Source: Trichobilharzia szidati (lineage: Eukaryota; Platyhelminthes; Trematoda; Strigeidida; Schistosomatidae). Taken from it: 64,000 bases of DNA. Below, piece after piece: positions 48,197 through 59,969 of this stretch. Position 1 is the stretch's first letter. The number at the start of each line of letters is the position of its first letter. The stretch lies in assembly GCA_944472155.2 (NCBI GenBank), contig OX235272.1:96850020-96914019 (forward strand). The letters are read 5' to 3'. The position numbers and the translations under genes were made by a program. Under the pieces are notes generated by a model. It saw nothing but the letters and a program-made list of their open reading frames with translations, had not been told where the DNA came from and searched no databases.

Positions 48197-48385
48197 TTCC
48201 AAGTGAAACATAGGACTTCAAGCCTGAACTTTGAAGTTTCAGTAGTGGTGGTGTTTTTAACGGGGTGGGGCTGCTAGCCGCATGCTCAACCTTCCCTCTC
48301 TACTGGGATTACTATCAAGTAGTCGAAATTTAGGAGTGTAACAGCAGTGAATAGAATCCGGACCACGTGCATTCTATCAGTGAAC
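48197..48385 (-). repeat. tRNA-derived SINE with RTE-like tail, degraded
   Basis: On the minus strand: a B-box-like GTGGTCCGGATTCTATTC, a body with GGTTGAGCATGCGGCTAGCAG, and the tail CTTGAAGTCCTATGTTTCAC. The body and tail match 63361-63590 and 54203-54419. Confidence 0.6.
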
Positions 48386-50916
48386 CGTCAACACACAAAG
48401 CGATTATTTATTTCTAGTTTAGCCCAGTGGCAGTTAGTTGCACAAACACAATTTGTAGTATGAAACTTAAATACTTTTGGACTCATGTGACAATATATTT
48501 ATGAAGCATTTTAGGAAACTCTTGAAGGTTAATATAGGCATTTAAGAGACGAATCTCATCCCCTGGTAAAAAAAAAAGCTTTATGAAATGTAAAAGAAAT
48601 TTATTGAGTTCTTCAGCGTAAGAGGGTTTTCACTATTCTCTTTAATCGTGCTGGATATACTAGTGAAAACCATACAGAAAATAAAACAGTGAAGGAAATC
48701 CTATTCCTTTGAATTATTTCTAAAAGTTGAACAATCATATACATTCTGAAATCACTGGGTAAGTTAGCACTTGTTACAAAGTTTTATTATATTAAGTTAT
48801 ATCTATAGGATTAGTAAATAGTGTTGTCAGTGTACATGATTCTTTAAGTAGACTAAATATTGTAAAATATAAATCTAAGGGATACGTGAAACTTGAGGAT
48901 TATTCAACCAGTCGAATGAATATGAATTACTTTGAAATATTTATTTATTTGCATTAATTTTTATGATGTGATATAAACTATGTGCTGAAAGAACTTTCCA
49001 CAGAATACGATTCTGGTGTTGATTTCATCTGACTTGAAGTGCAGAAATGTTTGTAAACCGTAGTCTGTTAATGGTGAGCTTAACTTTTTAGCTCTTACAA
49101 GATGAACATATCAAGTACCATTCGAGTGGAATTTAGTATTCAGCACGAAATGTCACTTGCTCAGACTTTTGTTTTTAGAAACGATGATCTGTTGAATGAG
49201 AGTACCAGTGAGGACGCCGTTGGTCAGTGGAATGAAGGTTCACCCAGATGACTAGTTCCACTGTCTACCATTACCTATCAACTGAAACAGCACTGTTTAA
49301 CTTTGCGTCTTTAAACTTCGATTTAGATCATTTCCTTCACAAATGAGCATATACACACACGCACATACTGGTAAGAACTTAATGACAACCAGTTCTTCTT
49401 ACTGAAAGTAAACTAACCGAATATTAATGCCTCATACAAATGTCAACTATGGTCGAGGTAGCTCTTCAGTTATCACCCTTATTCGGATCCTACAGAATAC
49501 CAAATTGCCATTTCCTACCTAAACATCATCTCAGGCAGTCTCAGCAACTTTCTTACTTGTTTGTTTTGATCTATACACAAACTTGGCAAGAAACTTTTAT
49601 TTTTAATGTTATGTTAGTTGACATATTAAATCATTTTGTTTATACATTTTAAAATCACAAAAAGACGAGTAAATGAAAGTTCAAGTAAAACACTCATTGT
49701 CTCTGTGCTTGTGTATGATCTAATTTTCACATTTTTAAAATAGAGTTGACTAACTCCTTATCTATGATTTTATGTCTTTCCTCTTGATTTTTTGTAAACA
49801 TTTCAATGTGTAAACTTTTAAAAAATGTTCAAAGCCAACTGTCTGTCCAAATATTTTCAGTTTTGTTTAAATTATGCACTAATCATAATTGACTTGACAT
49901 TTTCACTGATCTACGAATGATTAGTGTATAATTTATTAAGTTTGTTTCATTAGAATATTGTATATGTACTTAACTATAAAATATTTTAGCATAGTTTAGT
50001 TTACATGAATGTTCTTGTTTGTGTATTGGTTTAACTAATACAACGAAAATGTAAGGCCAGTTAAAAGTGCTTATTTATCCACAGCTCAGTTTATGAAACA
50101 GGGTTTTTTCAGATAACCCAGTATCTGCAACGACCAATCACAACTACACGAATTCACTACACCTTATGTCATATGACATCCAGATTAAACTAATAGGCAT
50201 AAGGCAGATAGAAGTCACCAGGCACAAGTATATACTAGGGGACAGACGAGAACTGATGTTTCCTCAACTCTGCTGGCTCTATTTGTATGATGTACACACG
50301 ACAAGAAAAAGATATCCCTTTTCAACTTTAAGCCCTTGAAACATATGTCTTCATCGAAGATTCAGACATTATATACATAAATGAACACTAGTATTTAATA
50401 AGTTGTAATATCCATAAGACAAATACAGTCTATTTATGATAACTATAATTGAAACAAAATATGCAGGATTTTGAATAACATCTTTTCAGTTCATTAGCTA
50501 TTTATTGAATGAATTCTTCTTTATATGTAAGTTGTAAACAAGCACCAATCACCATCAACTCTAGAAATCTTAAGGAAGTTGTGCAGTGTGCCACTAGCAA
50601 GATGTATAAGTAGTATATAGATGCAGATGTAAGTATATATATATATCAGCTGCCTGAATATCGGTTAACGGAGAGATGGATTTGATGAACGATGCTTGTC
50701 AAATATGGAAAACACGAAAGAAAGACAAAGAAGCATAACACTGAAGATATGTGCAAACTGTGATTCTAATATATGGTAGACATGTTTTGTCTATACTGGC
50801 GTACTGAGCTGCTGATTAACAATTCCATTACCACTTTTATCTTCTGCAGTTAAAAAGTCGCATGTTTAACTCATCTGGACAATTAAATTTCAGCTACAGG
50901 CGGCACAAATAACAGT
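48386..50916. other. no supported gene
   Basis: 2.5 kb of AT-rich DNA; short frames only. A TA-rich run at about 50636-50646. Confidence 0.3.
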
Positions 50917-50973
50917 GTCAAAGCCAGGATGGGAAAGGTTAGACAGACCATCATTACACTGAAATCAGTGTGA
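50917..50973 (+). pseudogene. short RTE-like RT fragment
   Basis: Nineteen codons, VKARMGKVRQTIITLKSV then TGA, match the RTE connection motif DVKARIGKARxAFLQLKxxW and parallel 41905-41955. Flanking RT cannot be read. Confidence 0.5.
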
Positions 50974-51477
50974 AAAGGTAATGTAATGTAATGACACCAC
51001 TACTGAGTCAAACAACGTTAATAGAAAGACTTTCCGAGATGAAGTTCAACTTTACCTTTTTTTCATTTCTTTGCTCCCCAAGTGAACTGAACAATCTTAA
51101 GCAAAGACAAGGGAAGAAACTGGAAGGAAGTCAAAAATGTGATGGATATAAGGCATATTTCAGCTTCTCACTACACAGAACAGTCTTTTTTAAACTGCTT
51201 CTGTTGTTTGGTCTTTTATTCAGTTATGTAGTAATTAAGAAATTCCATATTTGAAATAATAGAAAAGATCTGTAGCTCAAGTGGATGATTTTGATATGCT
51301 TGCATTATCTGAGCAGGTTGGTTTAACGGCGAAGCTTTCATACTGAGGTTCGCCTTGAAGACATTGTCTAGAAGGACGGTGAAATTTTCGTAAATAAACC
51401 ACTCAACTCAGAGAACGCAGTCACAACAAAACCATTCCATATTTGGAATTGTATTCCATGAAAATGATTGAAAGTTC

Positions 51478-52141
51478 CATTTCATCGACATCGCCATGCA
51501 ACGCCTAGAAGATGGTGGTCTCCAGGAGTCAATTTACTGGAAGCCTACGTGCAGAGGACAATACCTATATTTAACTAGTTTTTGTCCGAATAGCTTTAAA
51601 CGAGCACTAGTCAAGACTCTATACTATAGAGCTAGGAGATTATACTCTGCAGAGAAATTAAAGGAAGAATTTATGTTTCTCGAAAAGATGTTGAAAAGTG
51701 ACGGTTACCCTCAAACGTTCGTTAACAAGCATGGAAGATCTGATGGCTCAAATGTCAAGCAGATCACAGTGGAAAGAGCCCATCTATATTCAACTTGATT
51801 GTAAAGGTAAAAATATTACAGCGATTGTCAACAGAAGATTAAGGTTGTCACTAGGCAGAGCCTATCCTGCAGCTAAGTTGGTTCCCGTCTATCGAACAGT
51901 TTGCCGTTTGGTACAATCAAAAATCGACAGGTATCGTTCTCATATTAACTCCAACTGTATATACAAATTTAAGTGTATCCGCGGGAGCAGTTACGTTGAA
52001 AGAACAGAAAGAAGGGCATACCTCCGATTTTATGAACATTTACCAAAAAACCTATGTCTAAAGGGAACAAATGCTTTAAGCACTGCCATCGCCAGGCATC
52101 TCATTGACATGGGTCATGAGGTCGTTCAGAATTATCAATAG
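51478..52141 (+). pseudogene. Penelope-like element: RT C-terminus and GIY-YIG nuclease, one frameshift
   Basis: Frame 51496-51798 has the RT end motifs (LQESIYWKPTCRGQYLYLTS, SFKRALVKTLYYRARRLYSA, KMLKSDGYPQTFVNK). After a frameshift near 51730-51780, frame 2 carries AAKLVPVYRTV and the GIY-YIG domain (CIYKFKC ... SYVERTERRAYLRFYEHLP ... AIARHLIDMGHEV). YIG has become YVE, losing the conserved Gly, while the Arg and Glu positions remain. Penelope-like elements are non-LTR-like retroelements with this nuclease and are known in schistosomes. A tRNA-Gly-like SINE follows at 52269, where the nuclease C-terminal tail would fade. Confidence 0.85.
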
Positions 52142-52268
52142 GCAAAAGAGTTCAATTCTCCTTAGGTTTGCCAAAACAAGCTCCTGAAACCCGATTTTTT
52201 CATTCAGAAAGAAGCGGTTATCAGTCTTTCCTTGCCCTGTTAACTGGATTTTTTCATCCTCTCTCTGT

Positions 52269-52455
52269 GCGTCGGTGGCACAGTGGTTAGGATTCTCGCC
52301 TACCATGCAAATGGTCCGGAGTTTGATCCCCTGCCGACGCACACCTGATATCTATGGTCGGCCTGGAGAATTTGGGCTACCGATATCGCATGCTGAAAAT
52401 TCCATACCTGTACCAAAAAAATACAGTGTGGAATCAAGCTGTAATCAAAAATAAT
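52269..52455 (+). repeat. tRNA-Gly-derived SINE
   Basis: The 72-nt head (52269-52340) has a perfect 7-bp acceptor stem (GCGTCGG/CCGACGC), A-box TGGCACAGTGGTTAGG and B-box GAGTTTGATCC, closest to tRNA-Gly. The anticodon position has ACC instead of GCC, and the anticodon and T stems are mispaired. The body (GATATCTATGGTCGGCC, AATTTGGGCTACCG, GAAAATTCCATACC) is shared with 61125-61298 and ends in AATAATAAAAAATA. Confidence 0.8.
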
Positions 52456-53494
52456 AAAAAATAAAAAAATCTAACTACGTAATGCCGAAAGTTTCCATTT
52501 TGTATGATCATTATTGTTTGGGATAAAGTGTTTATTATTATTACTACAAAGAATACTACTCTATGCATATATTGATTGATCGATTTCTGTTTAAGAATGA
52601 ACTCCGTGCAAGTGTGTTAAAATTGTTTCTGTAGATATACTTAATAATGACTTTGGCCTGTAAGCAGCTGAGATAATGAGAGGCCAACGAAATAAATGAT
52701 GGTACCATTTTACTCTGCAAAAACTGTTGTTCTTGATTTATTCACATTTCATAATAGTTTTCCGTTTTTTCTCTTATAATGTATGTGGTATTTTCCTTAG
52801 AGGGTTTAAGTATTCTATGTACTCAGTGACTCTTTTTCGCCAAGTGTTTATAGCGTTTAGTATATCAGTAATATTTGCAGCCATATTCAAAGCCAGAAGA
52901 TAGCCATTATGGTGTTTCTAGAGAACTGAAATAACCTCATAAAATGTCTGAATAATTTGACATCAAAGTAGCTGTCATCAAAAATAAGCATCACATTTAG
53001 ACAAAGGATTCATCTGAAACCATGAAGTAAAACAATACTGCCAAACAGTTTGTGAAAAAATTGTACCGATAAAATGGGGAAAGAAGAATTGCGTCATTTT
53101 AAAGAGTGAAATTCTTGTTGGACTGAAAATCAATGTTTATCAGACATGGTAAACAACTACCGAAAAAGTCAATATGAAATTTAGATGGTATAATTTAACT
53201 ACTTCACTTTTTAACAAGCGATTAGATAACAAGCATATGGATCAGAGCACTTAAACAATAAGCATATATCTAGTATTATCCTGCAGAAAGCGATTGAAAT
53301 GAGAAGACGGTGGTTCAGGTTGACGGTTAACAGGATTTATGTTTGAGTCATCCAACATCAGGCATGAATGTTGGGAGATTTATAAGCGAGCGGCTTACTC
53401 CGACCTTCACTTGAGAATTAGAAACATCTTGTGTGTGTTAGCGGTCAAGAAATACATCAAGCAGAGACAATGTTGGTTGGCAGTAATTAGAGGT
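52456..53494. other. no supported gene
   Basis: AT-rich. Only the last ~30 bp belong to the SINE that follows on the minus strand. Confidence 0.3.
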
Positions 53495-53547
53495 GGTATC
53501 CAGGATACGTATTTCGTCTGATTATGGACTCGTCAGTTGGATATACC
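53495..53547 (-). ncRNA. hammerhead ribozyme, Smalpha type, core intact
   Basis: Read on the minus strand: GGTATATCCAA (stem I), CTGACGA (CUGANGA core intact), GTCCATAATCAGAC (stem II, three pairs plus one mismatch), GAAA, TACGTA (very short stem III), TC|CTGGATACC (cleavage after C17, stem I return). Stem I keeps at least five pairs but has an A-C mismatch next to the core. It is a type I hammerhead, the RNA self-cleaving motif of schistosome SINEs. The copy is 5'-truncated, without its tRNA promoter. Activity is possible but unproven. Confidence 0.75.
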
Positions 53548-53569
53548 GAAGTTTCCAGTGAATGATGCA

Positions 53570-53720
53570 GGTACATCCAGTTGACGAGTCCCAAGCAGAA
53601 CGAAATATGCATCCTGAACTCCACTGCTAGTTGTCACCAACCAAAATAACTTTATGTTAATCTTTAGATATCGTCAAAGCCTCTGTACTAGGAGCCGATA
53701 TGTCAACAGAGACTGAGCAT
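53570..53720 (+). repeat. Smalpha-type SINE fragment with degraded hammerhead
   Basis: GGTACATCCAG, TTGACGA (C3 changed to T), GTCCCAAGCAGAAC (stem II weakened), GAAA, TATGCATC|CTGAACTCC, ACTGCTAGTTGTCACC. It then continues with the post-hammerhead tail also seen after 46640. It stands back-to-back with the minus copy, 23 bp away. Confidence 0.75.
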
Positions 53721-54202
53721 TTCAGTCTAACACAGTCGGTCAACGCTTTTAGCGAAGAAATTAACTTCTGGTCTTTTCAAAACTATTCCTACAGTTCTAT
53801 CACCTGTCACTTATTTTTGATGTGTCAAATTTTTTTAATAATGTAAACACCTCACTCCTACTACACATACTGCCCTTGAGCTATTCACAGAACTCACATA
53901 TCGAAGTATTAGGCTATCTTCATGAACAGATTTTTAAACCGATGAAATGTTTACGTGTTTCTTCGTGTTGTAACAATATTTCAGCTGATTACATATCAGT
54001 GTTAGTTTCCTCTTTGTACCAACTGAAATACAGTCTAAATATAAAATTTTATAGTCAAAAGTTAACATTTTCAACCTAATTTTGGTCTGAAATCACATCA
54101 TCGGAATTTGAAAGTATCAAGACTTGCATGAAACTAATAATAAAAAAATATTTATCAATCCTATGTATTTTGAGTGCCTCTCAATCCTTTCTAAAATCTT
54201 TT
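53721..54202. other. no feature recognised
   Basis: AT-rich spacer. Confidence 0.3.
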
Positions 54203-54419
54203 TGTTCCAAGTGGAACACAGGGCTTCATGCTCTTGTGGTGTCAGTAGTAGTTGTGTTGGATTTTTCAAGGGGCTGGTGTTGCCAGCTTCACTCCCAACT
54301 TATCCGCTTTTCCCAAGTTTCCTATCAGCAGGTAAACTAGGTTTGGTTTAGGCGTTTATGGTCCGGGAATCGAACCCAAACCAATTGCGTGGACATAAGA
54401 CCACTAACCTAGTGACGCT
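54203..54419 (-). repeat. tRNA-derived SINE with RTE-like tail
   Basis: On the minus strand: head AGCGTCACTAGGTTAGTGG (A-box region) and GGGTTCGATTCCCGGACC (B-box), body AGTTGGGAGTGAAGCTGGCA, and the tail GAAGCCCTGTGTTCCACTTG, which equals the RTE 3'-end sequence at 32821-32842 apart from a few changes. Confidence 0.7.
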
Positions 54420-55267
54420 GTTCTTTAATCATGAAATTCGCATATTTTACGAAATATGTTAACCAATAAAGTTTTCAGGAGGACAAGAGAATTCGAATAA
54501 ACATTTAGCAGAAAAATACTAAGATATGTACTGCAGATAGGTGGAGTGTGTGGGAACCCTTCACTTTGATGAAAAAGACTTGCTTGTTAGGTCAAAGTGA
54601 CCAAATGGTCATTTAGCTTGACACGAAGCAACACTTTGCTTTCTTCTTCACAAAAATCGACACCATTGACTATTCACAGTGGATTTCATATTGTGGTCTG
54701 GATGTTTTTGGCCTCAGAAAGGAACTACAATGAAGTTTTACCTCGTACCATGCAATTTAAAAAATACCCTGGCAAGTTAACTTTCGTAATAAATTTACAC
54801 AGAAGTGAAGTAAAAAGTACACGATAGAACACCTGAAAACACTTCTACATAATTGCAGCAGTAATACACAGACAGACATCATCAATATTGGGTCAATGAG
54901 TGTTGTTTAACTTATCTGACATCAAGTGGAAGTCAACAGGTGGAAAGACGAAGAAAACAAAAATAATGTAATTAAAAAAGTTATAAAATTCTATTGCAAA
55001 TGAAACAGAGGTTAGAGCTAATGACGAAATATAATCCAAAGCTTAAGCTGTTATTAAATTGTGAATACAAATACTTCATTTAGGATACTTATGACCTTTT
55101 TCACATATAATCTAGTGTTTGGTTGACTCGCTGAACTTTGATAAACTGATCTCACATCCCTTAGTAGCCTAGACCGATGATTAAAGATTTCATTGATACG
55201 TCTCCTTAGTTTTATCTACTGTCTTGAGCACACAAGTTTGAATAAATGATTTCAAATCATACCGGCT
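54420..55267. other. no feature recognised
   Basis: AT-rich spacer; only short frames. Confidence 0.3.
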
Positions 55268-55425
55268 GCAAAAGAGGTGGCTTTTGTGGCCTAGTAGTCC
55301 AATGAGTGGCCTCGATTCTCAGTGGGAACACCATCACACTGTGGAGCAGACAAATTCAGATGACAAGTACAGACTAAGACAGAAAGCACATCTTGGATTT
55401 CCCTGCTGGCCAAAGAAGTGACTTC
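55268..55425 (+). repeat. Smalpha-type SINE, strongly degraded
   Basis: A-box-like TGTGGCCTAGTAGTCCAATG, then at 55352-55402 a hammerhead remnant (AGATGACAAGTACAGACTAA, then GAAAGCACATCTTGGATTTC). Core CUGANGA is ATGACAA and stem II no longer pairs. Confidence 0.55.
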
Positions 55426-57189
55426 TAACCTACCCTTGGTATGACAGCATTGTAAACTATGGGAAGCGTATAGCATATATCATAACCAACTGTTATGATG
55501 GAGGTTCACGAACCCTCAGTGACCCCCTTCAGATACTAGGATCCCTTCAGACTCAGTCATCATTATGTGCACGAAAACATCCAAAATACTGCAATGTGAA
55601 TGTTCATGTTTCATATTAGAGAGATATCAGTCGACTAAGTCCGTTCGACTCTTTTTTCATATACATTAGAAACAACGGGTCTTTCCAGTTGAGTTTAGGA
55701 ATCAGTGTTCTTAAGCGCTCATCAAAGTATATGGATGCGTTTATGAGTGTAAAGTCCTTAAATTTGAAGTCCCCATGTCAATCAAATAGTCTGACTTAAA
55801 CCTGACTGAGAATTTGTCTCAAATTCACTAAGGCCGAAGCATCACTATCAGTTATAATACTGAATAATTCTATATCACTTCTTACAGTTAAGTACTTTAT
55901 TCTCGCTGTTGAAATTTGATCAATGTGTGAGTTAAACTTGAGTATTCTTGTTGGTTAACTTAAATTATCTCGAATATTGAACTAGCTATTTTATGCTTAT
56001 TTACAGTGCATTGTAGTGTAGATTACTAATAGAGAAAGCACAACTAACAGCTAGCAATTTATATAAGTATACAAGCATTTATTCACTGTAAATCATGTAT
56101 CAATTATCATGCACTTGATGTATAATAGCGTGTAATCTAAGCTCAATGAGATACTACCATTTTTTCTACTTATAACAAATGCGAAAATCAACGAAACTAA
56201 TTTTACTGTAGATGTGTAACATTTTGTATTTCATGCATGTATAATTACGATTGAGACACACAATTAATTGTCCAATGAAAAGCCGATAAATTCTATGTAG
56301 ATAGGCAGACGCATACACAAATGATTCAACGTTTGTAGTGTAGCAAATTGTACTTGCTATGCATGCTATTACCACAATCATAGTTTTCATTAAAGTGTGT
56401 GAATAAAATCCTAAATGGTGAAGGACTGAATCGACGTTATTTTGATAAATTCGTATTATATTCGACTAGTTGTAAAGTCTTCCTCAGAGGGAAATAAGCA
56501 AGGACACCGGCGTATCTGAAAGCCCCGAAATAATACCAAACTTATACTGGCATCCATTTAAGTTATTATCAAACCAACAATACATTGTTGAAACTCATAG
56601 GGATTTTGAATAAGTAGACGGATCAGTTTGTTTTATCAAAACAAACCTCAGGAGTCTGAAAATTCTGCTTCATTACGAATCTGTTTGTGTTTATTTTAGT
56701 AATCCTGTTGAATACCAGAAACTGGTGAGCTTCGTGTTGTCTCAGTTTTGTTCTCATTTCTCCACACAGTAATTTGTTGGGAATGTTTAAAAGACAGTAA
56801 TCACTGCTGTGCTTCTCAACCATGCTAATGCCTTTCCTTAGGAAAACAATTTAAGAACGCTTAAGTCAGCGAAGAAATCTCTTTTCTTAACTTCCCTTCA
56901 AAGCTGTACAATTATTTAATCGACTAAAGAGGTCACAGGTTATTGTCAGTTAGTAAAAAACAAAGTTGAAGTGCATAAGAAATAACAATGTGTAGAAAGT
57001 AGTCAGTAATTCTACAAAATCGATAGATTTGGTAGCTAATTAGTTAAGTGATGAGTAATCATTTAGAAATAACTGATAGGAAACAAAAGAATAAGGGACC
57101 AGAAATCGGTTACAAAAATTATTGATAAAAGGACTACATAGACTTTATTACATAACAATTCAGGAAAACAAAATTGACACCAAGGCCGT
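55426..57189. other. no supported gene
   Basis: 1.8 kb of AT-rich DNA without recognisable coding or RNA features. Confidence 0.3.
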
Positions 57190-58040
57190 GGTAATGGAAG
57201 AGGTTAGATAAAAAGTTTCTGAACAGAAAGTGCGGGTTTTTCGTCACCGATCGCTAAAGCATTGGCAGAATAAAGAAGGTATAAGCGAAATTCTTTTGAA
57301 CGGTTTCATGGTACTATGTATATGACCCTGAATGAAGTCTCTGCGGATGCTGCATGACCAAAAGTAATAATGTGCTCCAGAATACAACTGTTGACTGTTC
57401 TTCTTTCTCTTCAGGCAACCATGCTATAAGGTGTTAATGAGAGCGTATAGATAATGTACTTCTGGTGCGACCCATGTAATTAACTCCATAGGACTAAGAG
57501 AATTGGTAAATGCACACAGAAGTTAAGAACAGTGGAATCTTGTCTTTGATAGTTTGGTGAACAAGAATATGTGAGGAGAAAGTGACGTGTAGAGATGCAG
57601 CAAATAACATTCATCGAATGTCTGTCGATAGACGAATTCGGAGAACTTGGTTTAATGTATCTCCGTTAAATTTCAGATTAAATATTAGTTGTTTCTGCAG
57701 CATATCTAGGCTTTGCGGAGCATCAGTTTTTCTCTGTATACGTTTATCGACAAAGTAGGTTAGATAACCACTCTTGATTAGAGTGTTTCTGTAGGATTCC
57801 GATTCCTTACTAAATATATCTTCGGTGCAAATGCAATAGATTTTTATTGCAAGATAGACGATGGAATTTTCTTATTATTATTGGGACAAAACTGAGAAAG
57901 TTTTTTAGATTTCCATCCCATTTTGGCTTGTCATACACTGACCTCTTCAGAGATCCACTTGTTCTCCTTGGAAGCTGGAAATCTAGGAAATTCTGTTTCG
58001 TTGATTTACAGTGTAATGACCCTTCACTCAGCATATCTCT
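57190..58040 (-). pseudogene. Penelope-like element: RT end and GIY-YIG nuclease, heavily decayed
   Basis: Minus strand: RT motif NFLDFQLPRRTSGSLKRSVY, DKPKWDGNLKNFLSFVPI (equivalent of SVYRKPTWxGQYxxFLSF). Then frame-shifted remains of the linker, CIYQF with SYGVNYMGRTRSTL (GIY-YIG nuclease, YIG seen as YMG), EHLIAWLPE, and the C-terminal tail LSVQKLFI stop PLPLPRPW. Multiple stops. The tail matches the Penelope copy at 61.5 kb (CVQKKFIQTLPLPW), which supports a common family. Confidence 0.75.
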
Positions 58041-58119
58041 TCTTAGTGGATCCTAAAACTTCGTCAATTTAAAATCCTGATCAGACAATCAAGATTCTTT
58101 AGATACTCATCACTTCAGA

Positions 58120-58830
58120 ACTCCGATCTAAACTGCATCCTAATAGGCCACCACAATCATACATCGGTTCGAACTAACATTTGTCCGAATAATAAGGTTG
58201 GAAAATTGGGGAGTTTGAAAGATGGGGATAGATGGACATTGTCTCAGGCAGCTGCGTCAGACACCTATAATGAGCTAAATGCCATTCTGTCGATTTTAGA
58301 TTCAGAAGCGAACGAGATTTGCATGAATTGATTCAATCCCATGATTCTAGTGATATCGACGGCACTGTGATAGGGAGTAAATTGAATGTCTCCTATCTTG
58401 GCATCAGTTTCTCTTTGAAACTCTGTTGGTCGTCTCATGTCTTATTTATTTCTAAGAAGATTTTCCACTTGACTTATTACACAGAGAAGTTGAGACTTTC
58501 TGACACAATTCAACCTATTCTCTTATAATTTAGTAATTCATGTAATCTGTCTATTCTTCTTTGTTTTTCCCCCTTATTTTTCCCTGGGCTTCACAAGGAA
58601 GACTATGTCATATTACGTAGAACATAGAAAGCTGCAAGCAGGGTTAGTGATGTGAATTTGACTCAAATAAATGACATTGCTGTTGATAGACACTTCAATT
58701 CTTGTAAGCGGTTAGCTAAAGACATCTTGTCTGATACCGAACATCCTCTTTAGTTGCAACTTTCTCCTTGTATCTGATTGGGTAAAACCAGAAGAAATTC
58801 CATAAGAATTTGTGCTCGTATAGTAAAATA
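58120..58830 (+). pseudogene. non-LTR retrotransposon RT C-terminal fragment
   Basis: Plus strand: YNELNAILSILDSEA, NVSYLGISFSLKLCWSSHV, FISKKIFHLTYYTEKLRL, LFFPGLHKEDYVILRRT, INDIAVDRHFNSCKRLAKDI, LSDTEHPL and TRRNSIRICARIV. These are the thumb and tail motifs of a schistosome LINE lineage different from the CR1-like copies at 6-27 kb. At least three stops; no catalytic palm. It lies head-on to the Penelope fragment on the other strand. Confidence 0.65.
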
Positions 58831-59073
58831 TAGAAACTAAACTATACCATATTTACCATGGGTTTCGTGTGAAAAGATAAATGTCAGGAAACAGCCTAAA
58901 AAATTTTAACCAATAAATAAACAGAAAGTTACAACCAGGATTATTATACACATATTATTTTTCAAGAGTTGGTTTGTAAGGATTAGATTTGTTTCTACGC
59001 GTTTGGCGACGGATTGATATCAGTTAGAAAAAGCATTGAAAACCAGCCACAGGGAGTACTGGATAGCTTTTTC
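58831..59073. other. spacer, no feature recognised
   Basis: AT-rich spacer between the LINE fragment and the next SINE. Confidence 0.3.
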
Positions 59074-59181
59074 ATCCTAGTCTGGGAATCATCGGCACTA
59101 TTCACCCACCACCAGGGTTCGAACCCAGGACCTGCCGGTTACAAGCAAGCAAGAACGTATACCATTCAGCCACTGGGACGC
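59074..59181 (-). repeat. tRNA-derived SINE head
   Basis: On the minus strand: GCGTCCCAGTGGCTGAATGG (A-box region) and CAGGTCCTGGGTTCGAACCC (B-box), followed by TGGTGGTGGGTGAATAGTGC. It differs in sequence from the tRNA-Gly-like family. Confidence 0.6.
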
Positions 59182-59731
59182 TATTCAATAGTTCATGAAT
59201 TCTAACTTCCACCAATTCCTTATTTAGCGCGAACACCAACCAATGTCATCGGTTGAAAATCCATCCTCACACTTGATTGATTGGACCTCACTGGTCACGA
59301 CCTCTCACTAGAATTCCAGGAAACTCCGTCCTGTAGCAAGTCACTAGCGAGCATCAGATTAATTTTCAAGAGTTATTTATTATTCATTGTATTCCACCAA
59401 CTTTCAGTTTTCTAGCATTATTATATTTACTATATTACGTTTTTGAGTGTTTATCAAAGGAGCTAAATTGTTACACAAATGTACCATCGCTGAAAATTCC
59501 ATTCTATATAATTATTCTTCTTTGGAATAAAGGGATTACATTATATGAAAAAAAAAAGAATCCATTCAGAAGTAAGTTATTTAAAAACGCCAAATCGACT
59601 GAAATCTATGTAGTAGAACTTTCTTTGAAAATGAGTCAAGTAACACTATCAAGAATTTGATAAATTCACGTTCCCATACCTTGGATACGAGACACTGCAA
59701 CATCAGAACAAGTCACCATATCTCAGCGGAG
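59182..59731. other. no feature recognised
   Basis: AT-rich spacer; an A9 run near 59553. Confidence 0.3.
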
Positions 59732-59969
59732 TTGTTTATTGACAAATCAATGCATAGATAAGATGAAATACGCTCGCCTTTCGTTCAAATCACCACTTGC
59801 ACATGTTCTCTGTATTGTGCTTCCTATGTCTTCCTTTCATATTTTATATGTTGTTTCACAAACATCCTTCATTTCTCCTCTCCTCTCTTTAATCCATCTC
59901 TCCACTGTTTAATATTCTTGTGGAATATATTACATGCAATATACTACTTACAGAATCTTGTCAGTAGCA
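59732..59969. repeat. 238-bp perfect direct repeat, copy 1
   Basis: Identical, base for base as far as I can read, to 62237-62474. From its second base it starts TG and it ends CA. It contains a C/T-rich block (CTCCTCTCCTCTCTTTAATC). It is not one of the other repeat families in the window. Confidence 0.95.

Noticed and set aside
52269..52340. Functional tRNA-Gly gene
   Set aside because: The acceptor stem is perfect, but the anticodon arm and T arm are mispaired and the same head plus body recurs at 61125-61298, so it is a SINE head.
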